From: Armatimonadota bacterium
GTDB taxonomy: Bacteria > Armatimonadota > Chthonomonadetes > Chthonomonadales > CAJBBX01
Length of the DNA stretch: 64,000 nt
NCBI GenBank assembly: GCA_026392115.1
Contig: JAPLCQ010000140.1
Coordinates: 1 to 64,000 of the forward strand
Direction: 5' to 3'
Shown in pieces: positions 53,443-62,904 of the stretch. The position numbers and the translations under genes are program-made. Within the stretch, counting starts at the first letter, position 1. Each line of letters starts with the position of its first letter. The notes below the pieces were generated by a model. That model worked only from the letters and a program-made list of their open reading frames with translations. It was not told the origin of the DNA and did not search any database.

Positions 53443-54789
53443 TCAGTCGCTCGATTCGGCGTTCTCTTCCAGGTTGGCCAGCGCCGCCTCGAAGTCATCG
53501 GGCGAGAGCGCCTTGGGCGCGGGCTGGGGTCCGGCCTCGGCGTCGGCCAGGCGGATCAGCGCCTGCAGGCCGGCCTCGTTCACGGCGGCCCGAAGATCGG
53601 CGCCGGCGTAGCCGTCCGTGCGGGCCGCCAGTGCATCGAGATTCACATCGGGAGCCAGGTTGACCTTGCGCGTGAAGAGCCCGAGCAGGGCGCGTCGGCC
53701 CGCGGCGTCGGGCAACGGCACTTCGATCTCGCGGGAGAGGCGGCCGCCGCGGCGCACGGCCGGGTCGAGCATGTCGGGCCGATTCGTGGCGCCCAGCACC
53801 AGGAGGCGGTGGTTGGGCGTCATGCCGTCCATCTCCTGCAGGAACTGGTTCACCACCTTGTCGTAATGCACGGCCATGCCGCCCTGCCGGATGGGCAGGA
53901 GGGCGTCGATCTCATCGATGAAGATGATGGCCGGCGCGGCGGCCCTGGCCTTGGCGAAGAGGTCGCGCACCCGCTTCTCGGACTCGCCCACATACATCTG
54001 GTTGATGTCGGCGGGGGATGTGGCGATGAACTTGCACTTGGCCTCGTTGGCCAGAACGCGGGCGATGGTGGTCTTCCCGGTGCCGGGCGGGCCCTTGAGG
54101 AGGATGCCCGTGGGAGGTTCGACGCCCAGTTCGCGGGCCAGGTCGGGCTGCTCCAGCATGAGCTGCACCTGCCGCAGTTCGCGCTTCACGCGGGAGCTGA
54201 GGACGACATCGGCCCAGCCCATGCGGCCGGCCTGCTCCTCGGTGGGGGGTGCCGGCTGGCTCACGCTGCCCGCATCGCCCTGGTAGTTGCGCACCAGGCC
54301 CGCCATCTCGCCGTCGGAAGGGTCCAGTTCGGCGGCTCGGCGGGCCTCGGTGAGGGCCTCCTCGCGGTAGCCCAGGTCGCGGAGGGCGCGAGCGAGGTAG
54401 TAGCGCGCGCGGGCATGGGCGGGATCGCGCTGCAGGGCGTCGCGCAGGGCGTGGACGGCATCGCGCAGGCGCTTCTTATGGTCGCTGAAGCGGCCGGAGC
54501 GCTGCCGGGCGACGGCATCGAACCCGGCAAGGTGCGCGAGATAGCCGACGCTCAGGTCGGCCAGCGTCGGCTTCATCTCCTCCGCCTGGTGCCAGAGCGC
54601 CCAGCCCAGGCGGAAGCGCACCTCGGCGCTGCGCGGCTCAAGGCTGGTGGCGAGCCGGAAGGCCTCGGCGGCGGCCTCCCAGTTGCCCGACTGAGCCGAC
54701 GCGAGCCCCTCGGCCAGGGCGCGCTCGCCCCGGCTTCGGCCCGGCGTGGCCCCACGGCCCCTCTCGGCGGCCGCCTCCTCGCCCTGCAT
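53443..54789 (-). CDS. TPR-AAA ATPase
   Basis: 448 residues. The N-terminal ~170 residues are tetratricopeptide repeats (SAQSGNWEAAAEAFRLATSLEP, ARYYLARALRDLGYREEALTEARRAAELDP). The AAA module (about 190-430) has Walker A GPPGTGKT, Walker B IIFIDEID, sensor GATNRPD and an arginine finger in RRGGR. Classical AAA proteins of this kind remodel protein complexes; the TPR part would bind the client. Possibly co-transcribed with the M20 peptidase upstream (gap 4). Confidence 0.88.
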   Translation of the reverse strand: MQGEEAAAERGRGATPGRSRGERALAEGLASAQSGNWEAAAEAFRLATSLEPRSAEVRFRLGWALWHQAEEMKPTLADLSVGYLAHLAGFDAVARQRSGRFSDHKKRLRDAVHALRDALQRDPAHARARYYLARALRDLGYREEALTEARRAAELDPSDGEMAGLVRNYQGDAGSVSQPAPPTEEQAGRMGWADVVLSSRVKRELRQVQLMLEQPDLARELGVEPPTGILLKGPPGTGKTTIARVLANEAKCKFIATSPADINQMYVGESEKRVRDLFAKARAAAPAIIFIDEIDALLPIRQGGMAVHYDKVVNQFLQEMDGMTPNHRLLVLGATNRPDMLDPAVRRGGRLSREIEVPLPDAAGRRALLGLFTRKVNLAPDVNLDALAARTDGYAGADLRAAVNEAGLQALIRLADAEAGPQPAPKALSPDDFEAALANLEENAESSD

Positions 54790-54793
54790 GGCG

Positions 54794-56203
54794 CTACAGG
54801 CTCACATTGGCCAGCGCGTGGAGGGCGCGGGCGTAGATCTTGGCCGCGGTCACCAGCGTGCTGACGGCGATGCGCTCATCGGGCTCGTGCGCCGGGCCGT
54901 CCTGTGAGCCGGGGAGGTCGGCGCCGTAGGCCACGGCGTTGGGGGTGGCGCGGGCGTAGGTGCCGCCGCCCATGGTGAGGGGCTTGGTCACCGTGTCGCC
55001 GGTCACCTCGCGGTAGACGGCCATGAGCGTGCGCGCGGGCTCGGCATCGAGCGGAGCGTAGAGGGCCGGGCCGTTGCGGGTCTGGGCGAGGACCCACTGC
55101 CCGCCGGCCAGGCCCGCCTCAACGCGGTGGATGAGCGTCGCGAACTCCCAGAGCACCGGATAGCGGACGTTGTAGACCACCCGGACGCAGTCGTCGGTGA
55201 CCTCCAGAATGCCCATATTACAGGTAAGCGGACCCACGACCTCGTCGCGCCCCTCGATGCCCAGGCCCGAGCCCGCGGGGTCGCCGGTCTCGACGAGCCT
55301 GCCCGCCCAGGCGACATCGGCGCCCAGCGGCAACGTCCGAAGCGCACGGGCGAGGCGCACGATGGCGTTGTCCCCCTCCTGCGGGAGGCTCCCGTGGGCC
55401 GACTTGCCGATGGAGCGCACCACCAGTTCGTCGCCTTCCGCAGCATAGGTCACGTTGCGGTCCCAGTAGCCGGCGAGCTGCCCGGCGGCGGCGGCCAGGG
55501 CATCGGCCGGACCGCCGATCCGCGCCTCGGCGGCGTCGGGAACCATGTTGGAGCGGCGTCCGCCCGTTGCGGCGACGACGCGGAGGCCTCCGCACCCGGC
55601 GGGCCGTTGCAGCGTCAGCGCCAGGTCGCAGATGCCCTTCTCGGCGTAGACCAGGGGGAAGCCCGCATCGGGAGCGAAGGCAGCGGCGGGGCGCTCCTGG
55701 CCGGCCACGTCCCAGTAGTGCTTCACGCAGCTGAACCCGCTCTCCTCGTCGCATCCGAAGATGACGCGCACGCGGCGCTGAAGCGGCAGTCCGCTCTCCA
55801 TGAGGGCCTTGGCCCCGAAGAGGGCGGCGATGGTGGGGCCCTTGTCGTCCGATGTGCCGCGCCCGTAGATGAAGCCGTCCACCAGCTCGCCGCCGAAGGG
55901 GTCGCGGGTCCAGCGGTCGCCGGCGGGCACCACGTCCAGATGGCCCAGCGCGGCCACCATCTCGGCGCCCTGTCCGAACTCGGCATGGGCGGCGTGGCCG
56001 TCGATGTCGGAGACGGCGAAGCCCAGCGACCTGCAGAGGTCCAGCGCGTCGTCCAGCGCGGCGCGGACCTCTCGACCGTAGGGGCTGCCGGGCCCGTCGG
56101 GCTCGCCCTTCACGCTCGGAACCCGAACGCTGGATTGAACGGCCGCCACGAGATCGTCAACATGAGCCTCGATCCAGGTGTCGAGCGCCGAGACATCCGC
56201 CAT
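54794..56203 (-). CDS. M20-family dipeptidase (PepV/Sapep-like)
   Basis: 469 residues. Metal-site segments ALGHLDVVPAG (His-x-Asp), GRGTSDDKGP (bridging Asp) and FGCDEESGFSCVKHYW (Glu pair), with the lid domain between and a later His in KSAHGSLPQEGDN. The two-zinc plan and the long lid fit PepV/Sapep dipeptidases, which are cytoplasmic and process dipeptides. Confidence 0.9.
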   Translation of the reverse strand: MADVSALDTWIEAHVDDLVAAVQSSVRVPSVKGEPDGPGSPYGREVRAALDDALDLCRSLGFAVSDIDGHAAHAEFGQGAEMVAALGHLDVVPAGDRWTRDPFGGELVDGFIYGRGTSDDKGPTIAALFGAKALMESGLPLQRRVRVIFGCDEESGFSCVKHYWDVAGQERPAAAFAPDAGFPLVYAEKGICDLALTLQRPAGCGGLRVVAATGGRRSNMVPDAAEARIGGPADALAAAAGQLAGYWDRNVTYAAEGDELVVRSIGKSAHGSLPQEGDNAIVRLARALRTLPLGADVAWAGRLVETGDPAGSGLGIEGRDEVVGPLTCNMGILEVTDDCVRVVYNVRYPVLWEFATLIHRVEAGLAGGQWVLAQTRNGPALYAPLDAEPARTLMAVYREVTGDTVTKPLTMGGGTYARATPNAVAYGADLPGSQDGPAHEPDERIAVSTLVTAAKIYARALHALANVSL

Positions 56204-56281
56204 GTAGTTCCTCCGATCAGGTTTGGTATGCTGAACTAGATTACCCGCCCGCGGACACCCGCCCCGTTTGGCCCGGCCACA

Positions 56282-56461
56282 TCATGCGGCAGCCGGGCGG
56301 CGCAGGTGGTCGCGGCAGAGGTTGGCCACGCGCATGAGGATATCGGCGCGGATGGGATCGACGTCGGATCCGGCCACGAGGCACATCTCAAGCAGCGTGA
56401 GCGCCTCGGTTTCGGTAAGGGGCAGCGCGCGGGTCGTCGAGCGCGCGTCGGGTGCGTTCAT
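56282..56461 (-). CDS. Small protein, 59 residues, unknown
   Basis: ATG at 56461, nine bases after AAGGAGG, stop TGA at 56284-56282. The product is MNAPDARSTTRALPLTETEA followed by LTLLEMCLVAGSDVDPIRADIL and a basic end RMRVANLCRDHLRRPAAA-like; it is helical and acidic in the middle. No family recognised. The strong ribosome site and gene-free position favour a real gene. It lies 78 bases upstream of the M20 gene on the same strand. Confidence 0.6.
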   Translation of the reverse strand: MNAPDARSTTRALPLTETEALTLLEMCLVAGSDVDPIRADILMRVANLCRDHLRRPAAA

Positions 56462-56600
56462 CAGATCGGGCCTCCTTCAGCACTTCTCCATGCGGGCGAG
56501 GGGCCCAAACGGCCCACCCGCCGGCGTCACACACACTCAGACGTAATGACCCGTCCGGCGGTGTCGCCGTGCGGGCAAAGTCCCTTCTATGGCCGTGGGG

Positions 56601-56606
56601 TATACT
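56601..56606 (+). promoter_or_regulatory. -10 element of the rpsB operon
   Basis: TATACT lies 108 bases before rpsB; no clear -35 (AAGTCC at the right spacing). The ~100-base leader holds no obvious riboswitch. Confidence 0.4.
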
Positions 56607-56713
56607 CACGGTTCGATTCCGTGTGATCACACACCGGGTCTGAGGTTCGTGCGGGTCCGCCCTGCGGCGCACGGCTGACGACGGCCCGGGAGGAACAAAC
56701 CAGGAGGCCGAAT

Positions 56714-57613
56714 ATGGCTACGTTGTCGATGAAGGAGCTCCTCGAAGCAGGAGTGCATTTCGGGCACCAGACGCGCCGTTGGAACCCGAAGATGAAGCGG
56801 TACATCTACGGCGCCCGCAACGGCATCTACATCATCGATCTGCATCAGACCCTGAAGCTCTTCGATGACGCCCAGCGCTTCGTGCAGGATACCGTCGGCG
56901 CCGGCGGCTTCGTGCTCTTCGTGGGCACCAAGAAGCAGGCCCAGGACGCCGTCCGCGAGGCCGCGGAGCGCTGCCGCCAGTTCTACGTCAACCAGCGCTG
57001 GCTAGGCGGCATGCTGACCAACTTCAAGACCATCCAGACGCGCATCAAGCGCCTCGCCGAACTGAACGAGATGGAAGAGAAGGGCATCCTCGACAAGCTC
57101 ACCAAGAAGGAAGCCACCGGCCTGCGCGAAGAGCGCGACAAGCTGGAGCGCTACCTCGGCGGCATCAAGACCATGCCCCGCCTTCCCGACGCCGTCTTCG
57201 TGGTGGACCTGAAGAAGGAGCACATCGCGGTAGCCGAGGCGCGGAAGCTGGAAATCCCGGTCATCGCGATCGTGGACACCAACTGCGACCCGGACGACGT
57301 CGACTTCGTCGTGCCCGGCAACGATGACGCGATCCGCGCCATCAAGCTGATCTCGAACAAGATCGCCGACGCCATCATCGACGTGAAGCAGTCCGAGTGG
57401 GACAGCCAGGTCGAAGAGAGCGTCGAGCCGATCATGGAGATCGTTGAGCCGGATATCGACATCTCCGCCAGCGTCGCCGCCCCCGTCGTTCCCGGCCTCA
57501 TGCCCGGGGACAGCGTCGTAGCCGTCACCGAAGAGGACGAGTACAGCCGGATGGCGCGCCGCGCTACCGCGACCGACGATGTTGTCGTCGATCCGGCGGA
57601 TGACGACGCCTAG
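56714..57613 (+). CDS. rpsB: Ribosomal protein S2
   Basis: 299 residues. The N-terminal signature [38 protein letters not shown] and the later [38 protein letters not shown] are standard S2. The C-terminal ~55 residues form an acidic extension longer than in E. coli. Preceded by AGGAGG. First gene of the rpsB-tsf-pyrH-frr-uppS group. Confidence 0.98.
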   Translation: MATLSMKELLEAGVHFGHQTRRWNPKMKRYIYGARNGIYIIDLHQTLKLFDDAQRFVQDTVGAGGFVLFVGTKKQAQDAVREAAERCRQFYVNQRWLGGMLTNFKTIQTRIKRLAELNEMEEKGILDKLTKKEATGLREERDKLERYLGGIKTMPRLPDAVFVVDLKKEHIAVAEARKLEIPVIAIVDTNCDPDDVDFVVPGNDDAIRAIKLISNKIADAIIDVKQSEWDSQVEESVEPIMEIVEPDIDISASVAAPVVPGLMPGDSVVAVTEEDEYSRMARRATATDDVVVDPADDDA

Positions 57614-57688
57614 AGTGTGACCGGGCCGCTCGAGCCGAGGGGCGGCCCAACCCCATCCAGAACCTCAACCTCATCAGGAGTGCTACCT

Positions 57689-58528
57689 ATGGAGATAACC
57701 GCGAAGATGGTGAGCCAGCTCCGGGAACAGACCGGAGCCGGCATGATGGAGTGCAAGAAGGCGCTGATCGAGTCCGAGGGCGACGAGTCCCGCGCCCGGG
57801 ACCTGCTGCGGGCCAAGGGCAAGGCCGGCGCCGAGAAGCGCGCCGGACGCGCCGCCAGCGAGGGTGTCGTGGCAGCCGCCACGACGGCCGCCGGCTCCGC
57901 GCTGGTCGAACTCAACTCTGAGACCGACTTCGTGGCACGGAACGAGGAGTTCCGCGCCCTGGCGCAGTGCCTCGCCGACCTGGCCGCGGCCAACGACGTT
58001 GCCTCAACCGAGGATGTCCTCGCCCTTACGGTCGACGGCAAGACGGCCCAGTCCGCGCTGGACGACGTCGTGACCAAGCTGCGCGAGAAGATCGTCTTCC
58101 GCCGTTGCGCGCGCTCGGCCGCCGCCGCCGACAAGGTGGTCGCCACCTACATCCACACCGTCACGACGAAGATCGGCGTGATGCTGGAGATGAAGGGCGA
58201 TCCCGGCAACGCCGACCTGGCGACCCTGGGCCGCTCGGTGGCGATGCACATCGCCGCCAGCAAGCCCGAGTACGTGAACCGCGAGGCCGTCCCGGCCGAT
58301 GTCGTGGAGCACGAGAAGCAGGTCCTCGCCGAGTTGACCCGCAACGAGGGCAAGCCCGAGGCCGCGATCCCGAAGATCGTGGAAGGCCGTATCGGCAAGT
58401 TCTTCGAGCGCATCTGCCTGGTGGAGCAGCCCTTCGTCCGCGACCCCTCCAAGAAGGTCGGCGAACTGCTGAAGGAGGCCGGCGCCGAAGCCACCTCGTT
58501 CACGCTCTACGTCGTAGGCCAGGAGTAA
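57689..58528 (+). CDS. tsf: Elongation factor Ts
   Basis: 279 residues from the ATG at 57689, with AGGAG upstream. N-terminal [22 protein letters not shown] and the core [17 protein letters not shown] are diagnostic. Recycles EF-Tu by nucleotide exchange. The C-terminus encodes the AGGAG that serves pyrH. Confidence 0.98.
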   Translation: MEITAKMVSQLREQTGAGMMECKKALIESEGDESRARDLLRAKGKAGAEKRAGRAASEGVVAAATTAAGSALVELNSETDFVARNEEFRALAQCLADLAAANDVASTEDVLALTVDGKTAQSALDDVVTKLREKIVFRRCARSAAAADKVVATYIHTVTTKIGVMLEMKGDPGNADLATLGRSVAMHIAASKPEYVNREAVPADVVEHEKQVLAELTRNEGKPEAAIPKIVEGRIGKFFERICLVEQPFVRDPSKKVGELLKEAGAEATSFTLYVVGQE

Positions 58529-58532
58529 CCCC

Positions 58533-59255
58533 TTGGCCGCGCCGCGCTGGCGCCGAGTCCTGCTCAAGCTCTCCGGCGAAGTCTTCGCCGGAGGGCAGGA
58601 CTTCGGCCTCGACCCCGCCACCTTCAAGTCCATGGCCGCCGAGGTCGCCGAGGCCCATGCCGGCGGCGTACAGCTGGCCATCGTGGTGGGCGGCGGCAAC
58701 ATCATGCGGGGCAAGTTCGCCTCCGAGGCCGGCATGGACCGCGTCACGGCCGACCATGTGGGCATGCTCGCCACCGTCATGAACGCGCTGGCCCTGCAGG
58801 ACGCGCTGGAGAAGATCAACGTCGATACCCGCGTCCAGACCGCCATCTCCATGGACGACGTGGCCGAGCCGTTCATCCGTCGGCGCGCCATCCGGCATCT
58901 GGAGAAGGGCCGCGTCGTCATCCTGGCCGCCGGCACCGGCAATCCCTACTTCTCTACCGATACGGGCGCGGTGCTCCGCGCGCTGGAGATAAAGGCCAAC
59001 GCGGTACTGAAGGCGACCAACGTGGACGGCGTCTATGACAAGGACCCGCGAGCCTTCCCGGACGCCAAGCGGTTCGAGAATCTGGACTACGACTACTGCA
59101 TCGACCACCAGCTGGGCGTGATGGACCTGTCCGCGTTCACGCTCTGCCGACAGAACGACCTGCCCATCATCGTGTTCAGCATGTTGGCGCCCGGCAACGT
59201 GCGCCGCGTGGTGTCCGGTGAGCCGGTGGGCACGGTAGTAGGGAGGAAGCCATGA
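58533..59255 (+). CDS. pyrH: UMP kinase
   Basis: 240 residues from a TTG start. [46 protein letters not shown] and [22 protein letters not shown] are the bacterial UMP kinase signatures. Makes UDP for RNA and cell-wall precursors. The AGGAG in the end of tsf is eight bases before the TTG; frr overlaps by four bases. Confidence 0.97.
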   Translation: MAAPRWRRVLLKLSGEVFAGGQDFGLDPATFKSMAAEVAEAHAGGVQLAIVVGGGNIMRGKFASEAGMDRVTADHVGMLATVMNALALQDALEKINVDTRVQTAISMDDVAEPFIRRRAIRHLEKGRVVILAAGTGNPYFSTDTGAVLRALEIKANAVLKATNVDGVYDKDPRAFPDAKRFENLDYDYCIDHQLGVMDLSAFTLCRQNDLPIIVFSMLAPGNVRRVVSGEPVGTVVGRKP

Positions 59256-59812
59256 GCATCACCGATCTGCTGCACGACGCCGAAGACAAGATGAAGAAGA
59301 GCGTGGAGGCCACCCGGCACGAGTTCACGCTCATCCGCACCGGCAGGGCCAATCCCGCGCTCCTCGAGCACGTTGTCGTCATGGCCTACGGGTCGGAGCT
59401 ACCCCTGAACCAGGTCGCCACCGTGACCACGCCGGACGCCCGACAGCTGCTCATCACCCCGTTCGACCGCAACCAACTGGGCGCCATCGAGAAGGGCATC
59501 CTGAAGTCCGACGTGAACCTGACGCCGAACAACGACGGCAACGCCATCCGCTTGAACATCCCGCCGCTCAACGAGGAGAGGCGCAAGGAGTTCATCAAGC
59601 TGCTCCACAAGAAGGCCGAGGCCGGCCACGCCGCGGTGCGCAACGTGCGCCACCACAGCATGAACCGTCTGCGCGATATGCAGAAGGCCAAGGAGATCAG
59701 CGAGGACGACGAGAAGCGGACCGGCGAGAAGCTCCAGAAGTTCACCGACCAGTTCATCGTCGAGATCGACAAGCATACCAAGCAGAAGGAACAGGACCTC
59801 CTGGAGGTCTAG
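59252..59812 (+). CDS. frr: Ribosome recycling factor
   Basis: 186 residues, normal length. [55 protein letters not shown] and [20 protein letters not shown] are standard. ATGA overlap with pyrH. Splits post-termination ribosomes with EF-G. Confidence 0.98.
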   Translation: MSITDLLHDAEDKMKKSVEATRHEFTLIRTGRANPALLEHVVVMAYGSELPLNQVATVTTPDARQLLITPFDRNQLGAIEKGILKSDVNLTPNNDGNAIRLNIPPLNEERRKEFIKLLHKKAEAGHAAVRNVRHHSMNRLRDMQKAKEISEDDEKRTGEKLQKFTDQFIVEIDKHTKQKEQDLLEV

Positions 59813-59874
59813 CCCGCACCGGAGGGGCGTCGGCGACGGCGCCCCTCGGCACGTGCGGCGGCAGGTGCAACCGA

Positions 59875-60618
59875 ATGTCCACCGCGTCCCGGCAGCCCGT
59901 CACCTCCGACCCCAAGGCCATGCCCGCCCACGTCGCCATCATAATGGACGGCAACGGGCGCTGGGCCCGCGCGCGCGGCTTGGAGCGGCTCGAGGGGCAC
60001 TGGCAGGGCTATCGGACCCTGAAGAAGATCGTCTACGCGGCCGACGAGATGGGCATCCGCCACCTGACGGTCTACGGCTTCTCCTCGGAGAACTGGCGCC
60101 GTCCCGAGGCCGAGGTGGGCGGGCTCATGTCGCTCATGCTCCGCGCCATGAAGGCGGAGATCGACGAGCTGGCCGCCAACGGCATCCGCGTCCGCGTTCT
60201 GGGGCGCCTGTCACAGCTGCCCGCCGACCTGCGGCAGGAGTTCGAGCAGGCCATGGAGCGGACCGCCGACTACCAGAGGATGACCTTCAACCTGGCCATC
60301 AACTACGGGGGGCGATCCGAGATCGTCGACGCCGTTCGCGCCGTGGCCGCCGAGGCCGCCTCGGGGCGCATCCGGCCCGAGGAGATCACCGAAGAGACGG
60401 TGGCCTCCCGCCTCTATGCGCCGGACACGCCGGACCCCGACCTGCTCATCCGCACGGCAGGCGAGATGCGCCTGAGCAACTTCCTGCTCTGGGAGACCGC
60501 CTACTCGGAGATCTGGGTCACCGACACCTTCTGGCCCGATTTCTCGCAGGAGCTGCTGGCCGAGGCCGTGCGCGGCTATCAGGCCCGCACACGGCGCTTC
60601 GGCGCGGTGGTCGAGTAG
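59875..60618 (+). CDS. uppS: Isoprenyl (undecaprenyl) diphosphate synthase
   Basis: 247 residues. Catalytic Asp25 in HVAIIMDGNGRWARARG, YGFSSENWRRP, NLAINYGGRSEIVDAV and LIRTAGEMRLSNFLLWETAYSE are all present. Makes the lipid carrier for cell-wall synthesis. Last gene of the conserved group; converges with the SGNH gene. Confidence 0.97.
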   Translation: MSTASRQPVTSDPKAMPAHVAIIMDGNGRWARARGLERLEGHWQGYRTLKKIVYAADEMGIRHLTVYGFSSENWRRPEAEVGGLMSLMLRAMKAEIDELAANGIRVRVLGRLSQLPADLRQEFEQAMERTADYQRMTFNLAINYGGRSEIVDAVRAVAAEAASGRIRPEEITEETVASRLYAPDTPDPDLLIRTAGEMRLSNFLLWETAYSEIWVTDTFWPDFSQELLAEAVRGYQARTRRFGAVVE

Positions 60619-60628
60619 AGGCCCTCCC

Positions 60629-61291
60629 CTACTCGCCGAGGGCGTTCCAGATAGAGCCGGCGAGCAGCGCGTTGCCCGCGGCGTTCAGGTGCACCCCGTC
60701 GGTCGTCAGCAGCAGCGTCTCGTCGAGCGACCAGCGCCGGAAGGCCGCCACCGTCTCCCGGAACGCCAGGTAGGCATCCACGAAGAGGAGCCCCCGCCGG
60801 ATCGCCACAGCCCGCATGGCCGACACATAGACGGCGGCGCGGGCGTTCTCGGCGCAGTTGAGGTCCTCGTAGACCAGCGTCGGCGATACGAAGGCGAGCC
60901 TCGCGCCCGCCGCGGCGGCCTTGTCGGCCATCTTCTCGAGCCAGGCCGTGTAGTCCTCAACGGGCACACCGGCCGGCTGTAGGCCCAGCGGGTCGCGGAC
61001 GCCGGTCTCAAAGATGTTGAATGCGTGCCAAACGTCGTTAACGCCCACGTTGAGCAGGATCAGGTCGGGTTCGTGCGCCAGCGCGTCGCGGTCGAACCTC
61101 GCCGCCATATCTGGCGCGCGGTGTCCGCTGATGCCCGCGTTCACCACGCGGATGCCGCTCCCGGCCTTCGCAAGCGCCTCCGCGAGGAGCCAGACGTAGC
61201 CCCCCGGGGCGGCGCCCCCTTCGGTGATGCTGTCGCCCATCACCACCAGCGTCTTCACGCCCGACAGCGCTTTCGGCAGGCCGTTCGCCAT
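60629..61291 (-). CDS. SGNH/GDSL-family hydrolase
   Basis: 220 residues from the ATG at 61291 with GGAGGG upstream. Block I VVMGDSITEG (catalytic Ser), block III NVGVND, block V DGVHLNAAG (Asp and His). Cytoplasmic, no signal peptide. These esterases act on acyl or acetyl groups of lipids or carbohydrates. Confidence 0.9.
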   Translation of the reverse strand: MANGLPKALSGVKTLVVMGDSITEGGAAPGGYVWLLAEALAKAGSGIRVVNAGISGHRAPDMAARFDRDALAHEPDLILLNVGVNDVWHAFNIFETGVRDPLGLQPAGVPVEDYTAWLEKMADKAAAAGARLAFVSPTLVYEDLNCAENARAAVYVSAMRAVAIRRGLLFVDAYLAFRETVAAFRRWSLDETLLLTTDGVHLNAAGNALLAGSIWNALGE

Positions 61292-61443
61292 GCTGAACCC
61301 TCCGTGCAAGCTCGTTCGGCGGCGCCGGGCCGCCACGCACGGCATGGTACCAGACCGCAAGGCGGCGCGTGGCTGCTACACTGATTCGCCGGGGCGCCTC
61401 GCGGCCGATCCGGCGCCCGATCACCACCCTTCACGGAGCGCCC

Positions 61444-62904
61444 ATGAGCACCCTTCGTGCGCCGAGGTTCCCGCGCCGCCTGCTGTTCGCCGCCGCCCTC
61501 CTGTGGGCGGTGGTCCTCGCGGGCGGCTCCGCGCTTGGCCAGCAGTTCGCCCTCCGCATCGTCCACACCAACGACGTCCATGGTCATCTGCTCCCGTTCC
61601 GCTACACCTTCCAGGGCGAGAAGGCCCCGGTCCTGGTGGGAGGCGCGGCGCGCCGGGTGGCGCTGGCCAGACGCCTCCTGAAGCAGGCGCCCGGCGCGTC
61701 GATCCTCGTCGATTGCGGCGATGCCTTCACGCGGGGACCGCTGGCCACAACGCACATGGGCCAGGCCGAGGCCGCCGCCATGAACGCGGCGGGCTACGAG
61801 CTGGGGTCGGTGGGGAACAACGAGTTCAAGGCGCGGGACGCCGCCGACGCCGAGGACGCGCCCGGCGCACAGGCCGCACTGACGCGCTTCGTCGGGGCCT
61901 CCCGGTTCCCATGGCTCTGCGCCAACGCAACCGATGGTGCAGGGAAGCCCGCGGCGGGCGCCGTGCCCTACGTCGTGCACCGATTCGGGGATGTGCGCGT
62001 GGCCTTCTTCGGCATCACCGCGCCCCGCTCGGCCAACTACCCGCAGACGCGCGGCTGGACGATCACCGATCCCATCGCCCGCGCCAGGGAGCTTGTGCCG
62101 CAGTTGCGGAAACAGGCCGATCTCGTGATCGCGCTGACCCACATCGGGTACGAGAGCGACAGGGCCCTCATCGCCGGGGCGCCGGGCATCGACGCCGTGG
62201 TCGGCGGCGACTCGCACACCTTCCTGCCGAACGCCGAACAGATGGCAGGCCCCGACGGTCGGATGGTCCCGCTGGCCCAGGCCGGGGAGTTCGGCGTCTG
62301 CGTGGGTGCGCTCGATCTGGTCTGCCGGCGCGACCCGACGGGCGTCTGGAGCGTCGCATCGGCTACCGGCAAGCTCCACCGCGTCACGCCGGATGTGCCC
62401 GAGGACCCCGCCGTCGCCGGGGCGCTGCGGCCCTTCCTGGCGCCCTTCCTGAAGCCCATCGCGCGGCTCGGCGGATGCGGCGCCGACGAGAAGGCGCTGG
62501 AGCGCCGCACCACGCGGATATTCGTGGCGGCCATGCGCCGGGCGTCGGGCGCCGACCTCGCCCTGAGCCCGCTGGGCTTCGGCCTCCACGGCGCGCTGCG
62601 CGACGGCCCGGTCACGCGGTACGACGTCTACAGCGCCCAGCCCTACCACAACACCATCGTTACGGTGGCGACGACGGCAGAGGCCCTGCGGCGGCTGCGG
62701 GACTTCGCGCCCGACGTGGTCACCGACGGGGCGGCCCGGGCCACCGGCGAGACCCGCCTCGCCATGATGGACTACGCGGTGTCCGAACTGGGCATCAAGC
62801 CGCTTCGGCTCCGCAAGTCCGGCATCGACGTCCGCACAGCCGTAGTCGACTACCTCACGCAGACCGCACCGATCCGCGGCGCGGCACGGAGAACCTCCCA
62901 TTGA
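61444..62904 (+). CDS. Exported 5'-nucleotidase / metallophosphoesterase (UshA-like)
   Basis: 486 residues. Signal peptide (LLFAAALLWAVVLAGGSALG), metallophosphoesterase motifs IVHTNDVHGHLLP, LVDCGDAF, VGNNEF, ALTHIGYESD and VGGDSHTFLPN, then a C-terminal 5'-nucleotidase-like domain (LSPLGFGLHGALRDGPVTRYDVYSAQPY). Releases phosphate from nucleotides or similar esters outside the cytoplasm. Shares TTGA with the next gene. Confidence 0.9.
   Translation: MSTLRAPRFPRRLLFAAALLWAVVLAGGSALGQQFALRIVHTNDVHGHLLPFRYTFQGEKAPVLVGGAARRVALARRLLKQAPGASILVDCGDAFTRGPLATTHMGQAEAAAMNAAGYELGSVGNNEFKARDAADAEDAPGAQAALTRFVGASRFPWLCANATDGAGKPAAGAVPYVVHRFGDVRVAFFGITAPRSANYPQTRGWTITDPIARARELVPQLRKQADLVIALTHIGYESDRALIAGAPGIDAVVGGDSHTFLPNAEQMAGPDGRMVPLAQAGEFGVCVGALDLVCRRDPTGVWSVASATGKLHRVTPDVPEDPAVAGALRPFLAPFLKPIARLGGCGADEKALERRTTRIFVAAMRRASGADLALSPLGFGLHGALRDGPVTRYDVYSAQPYHNTIVTVATTAEALRRLRDFAPDVVTDGAARATGETRLAMMDYAVSELGIKPLRLRKSGIDVRTAVVDYLTQTAPIRGAARRTSH

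Noticed and set aside
52795-54864. 689-codon open frame antisense to the Nif3-like and AAA genes
   Set aside because: Shadow of two well-supported genes.
56614-56640. Possible tRNA-like segment GGTTCGATTCC upstream of rpsB
   Set aside because: Only a T-loop-like string is present; no acceptor or anticodon arm can be formed around it.
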